From: Euglena gracilis
Taxonomy: Eukaryota; Euglenida; Euglenophyceae; Euglenales
DNA: 64,000 nt
Direction: 5' to 3'
NCBI GenBank assembly: GCA_039621445.1
Contig: CP154955.1
Span: 37,117,123 to 37,181,122, forward strand
The notes beneath the pieces are model-generated. The model was not told the origin of the DNA. It saw nothing but the letters and a program-made list of their open reading frames with translations, and made no database searches. The position numbers and the translations under genes are program-made. Below are positions 52,258 through 60,932 of this stretch, piece after piece; the first letter of the stretch is position 1, and the number at the start of each line of letters is the position of its first letter.

Positions 52258-52720
52258 CATACATCTCTCTAAGGTTTTGCGAACCCCCCGGGGGGGGGAC
52301 GGCTGCAGCCAGCCCCGATTTGGGCCCAGCCCAGCCGCAGCAGCACCCCCCCGGGGGGGGTGCTCAGCAGCACCCCCCCCGGGGTGCTAGCCAAACTAGC
52401 CAGCCCCTTTTTTGGGGGTCCAGCCCAAAATTTTTCGGCGCGAAGCGCCGAAATTTTTTGAAAAACTGTGTTCAAAAGTGGTCAAAAAATGGGGTTTGGG
52501 GGGCGTTTGGGGCATTTTTTGGGGGTCCCAGATGCAACATTCTTTCAAAACTGTGTTCTGCAGGTCATTTTTGGGCATTTTTCCGATTTCAGCCAGCTCG
52601 CCCCGGTTCGGGTCCAGCCGGGGCCCAGCCCCCCCCCCGGGGGGGGGGCGGGCTAGCCAGCCCAAATTTCTAGCCCTAGCCCAGCATCCCCCCCCCGGGG
52701 GTCCTTAAAGAGATGTATGG
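52258..52720. mobile_element. Inverted-repeat element, AGCCCAGCC-word family
   Basis: The ends CCATACATCTCTCTAAGG and CCTTAAAGAGATGTATGG are inverted repeats. Words CCAGCCC and CTAGCC sit beside C/G runs, and the core carries the hairpin GGCGCGAAGCGCC flanked by AAATTTTT. Non-coding; close in style to the CTAGCC family. Confidence 0.68.
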
Positions 52721-53171
52721 GCGGTACCCGCAGCACCACTGACCGTGGAGTTCCGGGCGCCCGCTATGGGGGGGCCCCCCCGGACCCCCCCAGGTCTTCA
52801 AAATAACCTCATCTTGTGGTGCAAAATTTTTGCCAAGAATTGCGGGACCCCCCCCCCAGGACAGGGTGGAAAACTGGCCATAAGTGGATTCAATGCCGTG
52901 ACGCTGTGGCATCTCCTTGCCCTAGGCGGGTGGTCCTCTCAAACCCCCGGCCCCCATTTTCTGCAAAGCGAAAGCTTTTGGAGACAAATCTCTATTGCCG
53001 TCCTTTGCCGTCCAGCCCTTCTGTCGGCTGCCAAAATAAATAAAACTCATCATGGGTGTCCGGAGCTGGAAAACACTGTGCAACCCCAACCAGTTGAGCA
53101 ATCATCCTTTTGGAATGGAGGATATGTCAAAAATGCATTTTTCTGGCTTGGAAGTCTGTGACAAGGTTGCG
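52721..53171. other. Spacer 3' of the IMP dehydrogenase gene
   Basis: C/G runs and AT-rich DNA; AATAAATAAAACT at 53,036-53,048 is on the plus strand. No gene and no clear minus-strand poly(A) signal identified. Confidence 0.4.
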
Positions 53172-53308
53172 TCAGCTGGCACCGGGTCCACTAGAATACA
53201 GCCTCTTCTTGTACGAATGCAATCCATGAACTCCACCTTCATATTGGGCCGATGCGGTGCGGTACTCAAACCGCACCTCACCCTTCGCACAAGCAGCCCG
53301 CAAATCTT
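53172..53308 (-). CDS. IMP dehydrogenase, last exon
   Basis: It encodes the C-terminus [20 protein letters not shown], then [18 protein letters not shown]...TGA (stop 53,172-53,174). The [15 protein letters not shown] block is diagnostic of eukaryotic IMPDH and supplies the monovalent-cation site of the neighbouring subunit. The upstream boundary is 53,305 (after GGAAG) or 53,308; both keep the frame with 53,963. IMPDH oxidises IMP to XMP with NAD+, the committed step of guanine nucleotide synthesis. Confidence 0.88.
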
Positions 53309-53962
53309 CCAAGCACTTACCATCTGGCAATCTCAGTAACGCACACACATGAGCACGCAGACGATCACATGCGCACACATGGCAAAAACCCAAAAATTGA
53401 CCATCTTTGATGAATCCGTCTTTTTCTGTATGAAATTCACCACCCGTGAGAGTGGCTCCGCTAAAAGGCATAAACCCCCCCTCCCAAATAACCTGGCGGG
53501 GCCCTTGCTCCTGGTTCCAGAAATTTGGCACCCCTTTTATTAGGCAAAGTTCGTTTATGATGCTGGAAAAAAAAGGCCCAAATAACCTGGCGGGGGGGGG
53601 GGGGGGCACGGCCAAAAGTTGGTTCCAACAACCTGGGGGGGTTAGAAAAATTCACTATTGCAAAAGCGAGAATGCAAAATCAACAATGCAAAAAAATGGC
53701 TCGAAAAATGGCCATATTTTTAGCGAAAACATGTACACTGAGAGAAAGTCATTTCCGCCCATCCACCTGAAACATTGAAAAATGTGTTTTTGGGGGGGTT
53801 CTTCAGTTCGACTCCCGGACTCAAGCCCTCAGGCCTTACGTAAGTCATCAAGGGATTCTGGGTTAAAAAAAAAATTCCCATCCCATGCAGACCACCCTGC
53901 ATACTCATTACTTCCTGCTTTCAAAGGTTCGACAAGACAAATCATCTTTACGCAAGAGAATG

Positions 53963-54037
53963 CCAGGCTCTGTCCCAAATCCTGGGCTGAGTGCTGCAAC
54001 CCCTTAATCAAATAGGGAACCAGGTCCTTTATGGAAC
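53963..54037 (-). CDS. IMP dehydrogenase exon
   Basis: The 75-nt exon starts after ATCTTCAG and encodes SIKDLVPYLIKGLQHSAQDL then GQSL, matching the conserved SxxxFVPYLxxGxQHSCQDxG block. Its 3' edge reads CCTGG|CATTCT on the minus strand: no GT or GC donor gives the right phase, so the intron to 53,305 appears to start with CA. Confidence 0.88.
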
Positions 54038-54446
54038 CTGAAGATGTACAAAAGGAAGGTTTCTCCTTTTTCTTTTTGAAAAAAACGCACAAAAAAATTG
54101 CAACCTCGGATTTCCTCTGAAAAACTCAGTTGCCTATAAAAATCCAGCAAAAGGGAACAAGAACATCGTTCCATTCTTCGTATCAGATTGCCTCATCGAA
54201 ATGGGGACATTGACAGACAATCATTAGGCGAAAATATGCCAGAAACGCAGAAAGATGTTGGGAATTTGACCACCATATGACACCTTTGTTGAAAGATGGT
54301 TTTAAAAAACATTTTTAGAAAGCCACCTTGAAAATAAACATGAACAGCAAAACCACAATCAAAGCAGATGCAGATGTGCCAATGGTGTGATGATTCTGTA
54401 TGGTTTAAGATTCAGAACAAATTACTGAAAATCTTGCACAAGATAC

Positions 54447-54622
54447 CTTTATCGACAACTGTCCCGCTCACGCCTTGGGCGACTTTGACTGTCTGTGTGT
54501 CACTGAAATAACGCTTTGCACTGTCTCCACCCTTCTTCATCATGGCCTCAATGGAGCCCATCCCACGGTATGTTTTCACTCTCACCCCTGTGGCATCATA
54601 GAAAAACGTTCCTGGGGCTTCG
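54447..54622 (-). CDS. IMP dehydrogenase exon with RYF flap
   Basis: It encodes [39 protein letters not shown] and [15 protein letters not shown]. The YRGMGS and RYF segments bind the XMP intermediate and form the mobile flap. The donor GATAAAG|GTATCT is canonical. The acceptor side TTCTTGAG|C pairs with an apparent CA donor at 54,720. Confidence 0.92.
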
Positions 54623-54720
54623 CTCAAGAACAGGGCTGGGTGAAAACTCTGGCTGGTCAATCAATCAAGAACAGAGAGGAGTTGAAACTTTTGTTCTGCA
54701 TTCCAGGACACGCAACCCTG

Positions 54721-54862
54721 CTTGTTCCAGCCAACATTGAGCCCATCATGACGCAGCTGGCACCCAAGGAAATGGCCTTGATCATGTGTCCCACGTTGCT
54801 AATACCACCGTCAGCAATCACGGGAACACCAAATTTTGACGCATACTTTGCCACGCGATAGA
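54721..54862 (-). CDS. IMP dehydrogenase exon
   Basis: It encodes [40 protein letters not shown] and SMLAGT, the IADGGI and GAxxVMMG phosphate-binding strands of the barrel. The acceptor TTCTCCACAG is canonical. The 3' edge reads GGAACAAG|CAGGGTT on the minus strand; splicing there (CA) restores the conserved Ser before EAPG. Confidence 0.92.
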
Positions 54863-54957
54863 CTGTGGAGAAGCATCCGTTTAATGCAAAACATGACATT
54901 CTCAAATATGAAATTGCATGACATCTTCCAAAAATTTCAAATAGAAACAGGCTATAC

Positions 54958-55157
54958 CTGCTGTGCCCTGCGGTCTCCCGCAAGCCATCACCTCTTGCGT
55001 AATGCAGATTGACCCACTGCCCATGCCAACACGGAGGGCGTCTGCCCCTGCGTCAATGAGTGTCTTGGCCTGCTTCTGGGTCACCACATTGCCCGCCACC
55101 ACCTGGATGTTGGGGCTGAGAGATTTGGACTCAGCCTTCCCCTGCGGGTCCGTTTGT
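54958..55157 (-). CDS. IMP dehydrogenase exon with catalytic cysteine
   Basis: It encodes [40 protein letters not shown] and [10 protein letters not shown]. The Cys in GSGSICIT (codon at 55,004-55,006) is the nucleophile that forms the covalent E-XMP intermediate. The donor CAGCAG|GTATAG is canonical. The 5' edge follows TATTCTTTTGCAG; the exon at 55,172 lies only 14 nt upstream. Confidence 0.93.
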
Positions 55158-55171
55158 CTGCAAAAGAATAC

Positions 55172-55229
55172 TCATTCGGAGAGGGCTGCTTGATGTATTT
55201 GATCATCTCCACCTGGAAGCTCGAGTTCC
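55172..55229 (-). CDS. IMP dehydrogenase exon
   Basis: It encodes NSSFQVEMIKYIKQPSPN, matching the GNSxxQxxMIKYIK block after the SSQ turn. Its downstream neighbour is in frame only if 14 nt (GTATTCTTTTGCAG on the minus strand, 55,158-55,171) are removed. Its upstream edge is GTACTCAAG|GGAAC. Confidence 0.85.
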
Positions 55230-55689
55230 CTTGAGTACATATTCCTTTCTAGTGTTTGGTGAGGACATTCTTGAAACAACGCAATGCAAAACTCAAACAA
55301 ACCCCAAACTGCAATGCAGAGCTGCCTGCAACCGCATGCCTGCGCCTGCCTGTCTGCCGGGGGGGGGGGGTGCTGGCTTGTCGACCGACCAGTTTGTCGA
55401 CTGGCCAGTTGCCCCAGTTAACCGACCAATCAACCGATTAATTGGGAGGGGGAGGTGCTGGCTACGGGAGCAACTGCACAGTCGGTTGACTGTCAGTGAC
55501 TATTCGGCCAACTATAATGTACCAAAGGGGGGGGCTATCTGACCCCCAAAAAATGTCTTTTGCTTCTGCTTGAGAGGCGTTATTAGACAGAGATTGATCA
55601 CCCCATTTGTGACCCCCCCATCAAACACCCCCTTCAGGTTCACCAATTTAACAACTTACTGACCCCGGGGTGAGATTTTCGCTCAAAAA

Positions 55690-56740
55690 ATCGATTTTTC
55701 GAAAATATCTCGAGAAAACGTACATTATTCCGGAAGTGTCGGTCAAACGAAATGCACCCCTGGAGGCCCTCTGACGCCGCCCCCCCCCCATTCGCTGTTT
55801 TTGGCCGTCGACTCGCCTGCCCCGCGTTCCAAAGCACTTCTGCGGCCCAAAACGGCCATTTTGGGTAATTTTTGGGCCGTTTTTTCTTTTTGGTCAAAAC
55901 CCCCCATTTTTTCAAAATATCTCAACAATGAAGCAAAATCAAAGAAAATGTCCGGAGAGCAAAAATGGAGCGCTTGGAATGTCCTATCCAACCATGCTTC
56001 ACTTTTCCCCTGACTCTTCGTGTAGCCCGAGGTACGGCCATTTTTTCGGCCAATTTTGGCCCACTTCTGGGGCCATTTTGGGCTGTTTTTGGGGTCAAAA
56101 AATCGATGTTTCCAAAATATCTCGGAAATGAAACAAAATGAAAACATATGTCCGAAGCAGGCTTTTGCTTAAGGACCCCGGGGGGGGGGGGTACTGGCTA
56201 GCCAATCGGCTAGACACTGGAAAAAGTGGACTAGCTAGACCCCCCCCTCCCCCCCGGGGGGGTCCGGGGGTCCCCCGGACTAGAAAAATGAGGTTTTTAA
56301 CAGGTTTTTGGCTGATTTTATTCCAAAAATTCCCAAAAATGCCAAAAACGGGCATTTTTGGCCATTTTTGGGGGTCCAAAAAAAATTTTGGCGCTTCGCG
56401 CCGGTCACTGGAAAAAAAATTCCACTAGCTAGCCCTGCTAGCAGACCCCCGGGGGGGTCTGCTAGAAAACCCACTAGCCAATTTGGACTAGCTGCAGTCC
56501 AGCCTCCCCGGGGGGGGGGGGGGCACTGCAATCCCTTAAGCAAAAGCCTGGTCCGAAGACCGAAATTGAAGCCCTCGGAATGCCCTATCTAACAGTATTT
56601 TGATTTCCCCCGTGGCTCCCCGCCAGGCCCAAGATATGGCCGATTAACAGCCCAAAACAGCGCGGCAGGCTTCCAACTCTGCCTTTTCGGGCCATTTCCG
56701 GGTCAAAAAAAATATATATTGCCCAAAACGATGTTTTTTT
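55690..56740. repeat. Tandem units of a dispersed host repeat (about 200-230 bp each)
   Basis: The motif TCAAAAAATCGAT-TTTC...AAAATATCTCG-AATGAA-CAAAAT...ATGTCCG-AG starts units near 55,690, 55,908 and 56,096, followed by GGAATG(T/C)CCTATC. The third unit is interrupted by the element at 56,158. Single or partial units occur at 18,600-18,871, 23,566-23,776, 26,911-27,300 and 27,850-28,000. Confidence 0.6.
56158..56550. mobile_element. Inverted-repeat element, CTAGCC family, copy 2, with target duplication
   Basis: The ends CAGGCTTTTGCTTAAGG and CCTTAAGCAAAAGCCTG are perfect inverted repeats, flanked by TCCGAAG on both sides (56,151-56,157 and 56,552-56,558). The uninterrupted form of the target is seen in the sister repeat near 55,950. 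Core hairpin GGCGCTTCGCGCC. Confidence 0.82.
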
Positions 56741-57320
56741 GGCCTCCCGGAGCCGGAAAAACTGGTTTCGAGCCGAGCTGAGCATTTTTCTACCCCCCCC
56801 CCCCCGCCCCCCATTCTTGGCCCGAAACGGATGCAGTTTGGCTGGGCCAGGCCGGGCCGCAGAACCGCCGACCGGGCAGGGCCGGGCCGGACCGCCCTTC
56901 CTGCCACATGCCTCAAACATTTGCTTCAGCATGGCACTATCACACACGAAAAGAGCTCAGCACCACACAAAACCTGGTCATAAGTGGGGGGGTTTCTGTG
57001 GGGGGGTTAGACCCCACTAACTGGGGTGATTAGGTGGGGCAGATGGGACGTGGTTATGCTCAGGGATTTGAAGAAATGCGCGTTGGGGGCAGTTTAAAGG
57101 CACATGCATGTCATGGATCAAGTCTGAGTTGCAAAGAAGCACAGAACAGTCTGCACCCAATTCAGGTAGTCCTTCAACGAGAACAAACAACCTTGGAACA
57201 TGACCCCAAACTATGACCCAAAGATCAACCAAAATCAACATTTTTTCCCTTTGTTGGGCATGCCTTTTCAAGCTCAAAGAAATGCACAGGTGAAAGGCCA
57301 GCTGGCTAAAAAGAAATGTG

Positions 57321-57375
57321 CTTGGGAGGAGTCAATCACGATGCAGTCAACACCAGCCTTTACCAACAATTCAGC
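57321..57375 (-). CDS. IMP dehydrogenase exon
   Basis: The 55-nt exon after the acceptor TGTTTTGCAG encodes AELLVKAGVDCIVIDSSQ, the conserved VKAGVDxxVxDSSQG strand of the barrel. It joins in frame to the exon ending at 60,760 (GT-AG). Its donor side is CCCAAG|CACATT. Confidence 0.9.
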
Positions 57376-58137
57376 CTGCAAAACAACAATGATGATCAAA
57401 ACAACAACCTGGCACACCGAAAGGAAAGCCAATCAAAGGAAAGGAAAATAAACTTCTATCACACGATTTCAATGACTGGATTAAAGGGATGGTTCAACAC
57501 CGCACTGCTTGTTGTGAGGTGCTAGTGGGTGGGGGGAGGCGGGTTGGTCCCCCCCACACCTCCCAGAGGTGGGTGACCCCAACCAGACCTTCCCGAACAG
57601 CCCTGGCCACACCTCCCCTCCTCGTCATGAATGGGGGGTCAACACCTCCCTGTGCAACACAACCATTAACACACAATGGCACACAAGGCAGCCCTTCAGC
57701 AAAAAAAAAAGTTGATTGCTTCCGTCATTTTTTGACATAAAAATCGGCGCCCCCACACAAGGAAAGCCTGGGGGGGAGGGCGGAGCCCCCCCCACCACCC
57801 ACAGGGTTTCCGGTATTGTGTCCCCCCCAGGTTATTAGAGGGAGGGGGGTGCAGACCCCCCTGACAGGCCGAAGGGTCTGGGGACCCCCTGGAACCAAAG
57901 ATTTCTTTGCCCAGCACCACTTGAATACTCGTGCTTTCACCACATCTTTTTGTCAAATTGTTGAAAAGAACCGCCAGCAACAATTTTTGGGCACATGATG
58001 CTCCTGAAAAAAAAATTCTGGCACTTTGTGTTCCTCACCCCCCCCCTGGCGGGAGGAGGGTGGTCCTGGACACATCCAGGACCTCCTGCTGGCTCTGTCG
58101 GGGGGAAGGGGTGCAGAATCCAGGCTCCGAGCGGAAA

Positions 58138-59319
58138 ATTGGCCATGGAACTTTTGGTGGTCGCTAGCGACCGGTCGCTGGCGACCATGGTCGCTAGCGA
58201 CCGAATTCTGGCGACCGGTCGCTAGCGACCGTTGGTGGTCGGAGCGACCGGTCGCTAGCGACCACCAATAATTCGACCCCCCCCCTCTCAGAAGATTTTT
58301 AAGCCCCCCCCCCCCTGTGAAGGAAAAATTTCCCTCAGAGAAAAACATGAAATTTTATATCAAAAATTCCTTTTTCTGCTTTTAGGATCTTGCACGAAAT
58401 CAGACAATGTTTACGTTACTTTGTCAAGAGGGCGGTACGGGGGTCCGGGGGGGGGGGTGGGCCGCCAGCGAAGGGGGGGGGGGTGGCATTACCCTCCCCC
58501 CCCCCCAGAGTGGCATGGCATTTTTTGTCAAATTTGCTTTACCCCCCCTCAAAGTGGCCACTTTCGTTTGGTGCCAAAGCCCAAAAAAATTTTGGGGCCC
58601 TACGGGTCGGTTACCCCGCGGAAGGGATTTTTTTTTTGGAGGGGGGGGGGGGTGGGGGGGGGGTGCGGGGGGGGGCGGCCGCCCCCCCCCCCGCTAGACG
58701 ACCAAGGGCGCCGAAGGCGCCTTAGGACGGTTTTGTTTACGGTGCGCGTGGCATTACATGCGCGCATGGCCCTGGGTCGGTTACCCCCCGGAAGGGATTT
58801 TGTTATTGGAGGGCGGGGGGGGGGGTGGTGCGGGGGGGGGGGCTGCCGCCTCCCCCCCCTGCTAGACGACCAAGGGCGCCTTAGGACGGTTTTGTTTACG
58901 GTGCGCGTGGCATTACATGCGCGCATGGCCCTGGGTCGGTTACCCCCCCGGAAGGGATTTTGTTGGGGGGGTGCTGGGGGGGGGGGGCGGCAGCCCCCCC
59001 CCCGCACCCCCCCCCCCCTCGCACCCCCCCCCGCACCACCCCCCCCCCGCTACCAAAGGCGCCTTAGGACTGCGCGTGGCATTACATCCGCGCCTGGCCC
59101 TGGTAGCATCGTTTTGCAGTACAACTTGGGGGTTTTGCAAGAAAATCCTATTGGGGGGGGGGGCTTAAAAGTTTTCTGAAGGGGGGGGGTGGTCGAAATA
59201 TTGGTGGTAGCGACCGGTCGCTAGCGACCGGTCGCTAGCGACCACCAATGGTCGGTCGACCGTGACCAACGGTCGCTAGCGACCGGTCGCTAGCGACCAC
59301 CAAAAGTTCCACGGCCAAT
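58138..59319. mobile_element. Inverted-repeat element with TCGCTAGCGACC words and a threefold internal repeat
   Basis: The ends ATTGGCCATGGAACTTTTGG and CCAAAAGTTCCACGGCCAAT are inverted repeats, followed inward by palindromic GGTCGCTAGCGACC words. The middle holds three direct copies of a roughly 150-bp unit (GGGTCGGTTACCCC...GTGCGCGTGGCATTACATGC) at about 58,596, 58,775 and 58,933. No transposase. Confidence 0.8.
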
Positions 59320-59399
59320 AATCCGCAATGAGCCCAGAATCCAAGTGTTCGACATGGCTTGGTTGCGCCGGGGAAAGCCTGTCTTTTGAAGTTCAAGTG

Positions 59400-59790
59400 A
59401 ACCCCCCCCTAATAAGTGCGCGGGTGCGCGCATTAGAAGGACGTAGTTTCGGACCCCAAGGGGTGCGCACTTATTAGGGCAGTGCGCACTTTTTAGGACA
59501 AAGCCGAAAATACTTGCATTTCCCCCACTCTTTTTCAATTTCCCCCCCCATTTTGTGATTTCAAGCTATGAGTCAAGTGATTATGTGTCAAATTTGGACG
59601 ATAGAAATATTTGGTCTGAGAAAGACAATTCTGAGAATTGTGTGTGCTTTCCGACCTGAGATGTGACCGTGATTTCTCCTTTGGGGGGTGCGCGCTTTTT
59701 AGGGAGGTAGTTTCGGATCCTTGGGGGTGCGGACTTATTAGGGCACTGCGCACAATTAGGGCACTGTGCACTTATTAGGGGGGGGGGGTT
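59400..59790. mobile_element. Inverted-repeat element with AATAAGTGCGC word
   Basis: The left end CCCCCCCTAATAAGTGCGC and right end GTGCACTTATTAGGGGGGGG are inverted. GCGCACTTATTAGG words recur inside. Non-coding. Confidence 0.62.
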
Positions 59791-60759
59791 TACAAGTACT
59801 TGCAGTCGTCAATGGACATGGAATCTTGGGTGAAACTGTGAGAAAATTGATCCATCAATGCAATTTGACCAGTTCTGAAGAGGTGTCTTAATGCAAGTCA
59901 TCGGTTCAGTGATCTTGCATCCAAATATGATTTTCACTTGGAGAATCATGCAGAGGCATGCAAACCGTACATGTTCTTGAACGGCAAGCTTCGCTGTGGG
60001 GGGGGGGCTTCATATTTGGGCGAAAAAAATCAAACCCCCCTGGGGGGTTCGCTGTGGAATGTTGTGTGGTAACGATTATGGCCGGATCACAGCTTTTTCA
60101 AAGGCAAAGTTTTCTCATTGGTCGAGCAAGAAAACTGAAAAAATGTCTGAACATTCCATAAGATATTTCTTTTACACCCGTCGGTGTCGAAACCTGGGGG
60201 CAGGCTGAATTTCTCCGGGGTGGAGGGGGTCTGGGAGTGCCCTGGAATACCTGGGCAGGCAGGCACTCCCCCTCCCCCCGGGGGTCGGTGCCTTCCTGGT
60301 TGTGGGCCAAAAAGTGCCCAAAGATGGACTTTTCTTGGCTTACGGCATCTTTGGCGCAGGATGTGCCCAGCCCGAGTGCCCAGGCACTTTTAGCCTTGGC
60401 CCCCCCCCGGGTCGGACCTGGGTACCTTGGTGTGCCTGCCCAGGCAGGCACTCCCCCTGTGTGAACTGTGCCTGTTTGTTTGGTGCCTCCCTTCTGGCCT
60501 GGTGCTGCTTTTTCTCCTCTGGCTCTTTTTATCTGTGTGCATGCCACCCCTTCCTGGTGGATGGCAGGGCTCAGGGGCACCTCCCAGGGGGGGGAGGTGG
60601 CCCTGACTGCTCAACAAGGGGGGGCCTCTCCACAAAACGTCCTTCGCCGGGGGTTTTCTGTGCCGAAATCAGATCTTCCACATTGTATGCAGTCATGGAG
60701 TCCACCCCAAAGACTGAAAAAAGGAAATCAAACCAAAACAGAGGTGTGGAGAGGAATAC

Positions 60760-60932
60760 CCGCTCTCTGTCATCCAGTCGCGTACCAATGGCAGCAGCCA
60801 CCAACAAACGGTCACTGTCATCCTTGGAGCAGAGTGGGTAGTCTCGGTTGTGCATCAGGTCCACACGGGACGTAAGGGAGACAAGCTCGTAGTTCTCATT
60901 CACAATTGGCAGCAGCCTTTTGTGGAGAGCAT
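60760..60932 (-). CDS. IMP dehydrogenase exon: end of CBS region and return to the barrel
   Basis: It encodes ALHKRLLPIVNENYELVSLT, SRVDLMHNRDYPLCSKDDSD and RLLVAAAIGTRLDDRER. K-x-x-LPIVNE and L-x-x-RxDLxxxRDYP close the regulatory CBS pair; AAIGT restarts the catalytic barrel. The donor GAGCGG|GTATTC is canonical. The acceptor side reads GGAATCAAG|AT. Exons for the N-terminal part (barrel start, first CBS) were not found upstream in this window; they may lie beyond 64,000 or be too small to see. Confidence 0.9.

Larger units (their letters stand above)
55230..57320 (-). other. IMP dehydrogenase intron with apparent CA-AG ends
   Basis: On the minus strand the exon ends CTCCCAAG and the intron runs CACATTTC...GTACTCAAG. 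CAAG occurs at both junctions. The intron holds a GTCGACTGGCCAGTTGCC repeat patch (55,375-55,510), the tandem repeats at 55,690-56,740 and the CTAGCC element. No gene inside. Confidence 0.55.
57376..60759 (-). other. IMP dehydrogenase GT-AG intron of 3.4 kb
   Basis: It starts GTATTCC at 60,759 and ends TTTTGCAG at 57,376 on the minus strand. It contains the TCGCTAGCGACC element (58,138-59,319), the AATAAGTGCGC element (59,400-59,790) and C/G runs. The frames seen on either strand are repeat-derived. Confidence 0.75.

Noticed and set aside
58389-59179. 252-codon open frame in G-rich DNA
   Set aside because: Gly/Pro/Arg-only composition from G-runs within an inverted-repeat element; no codon bias or motif.
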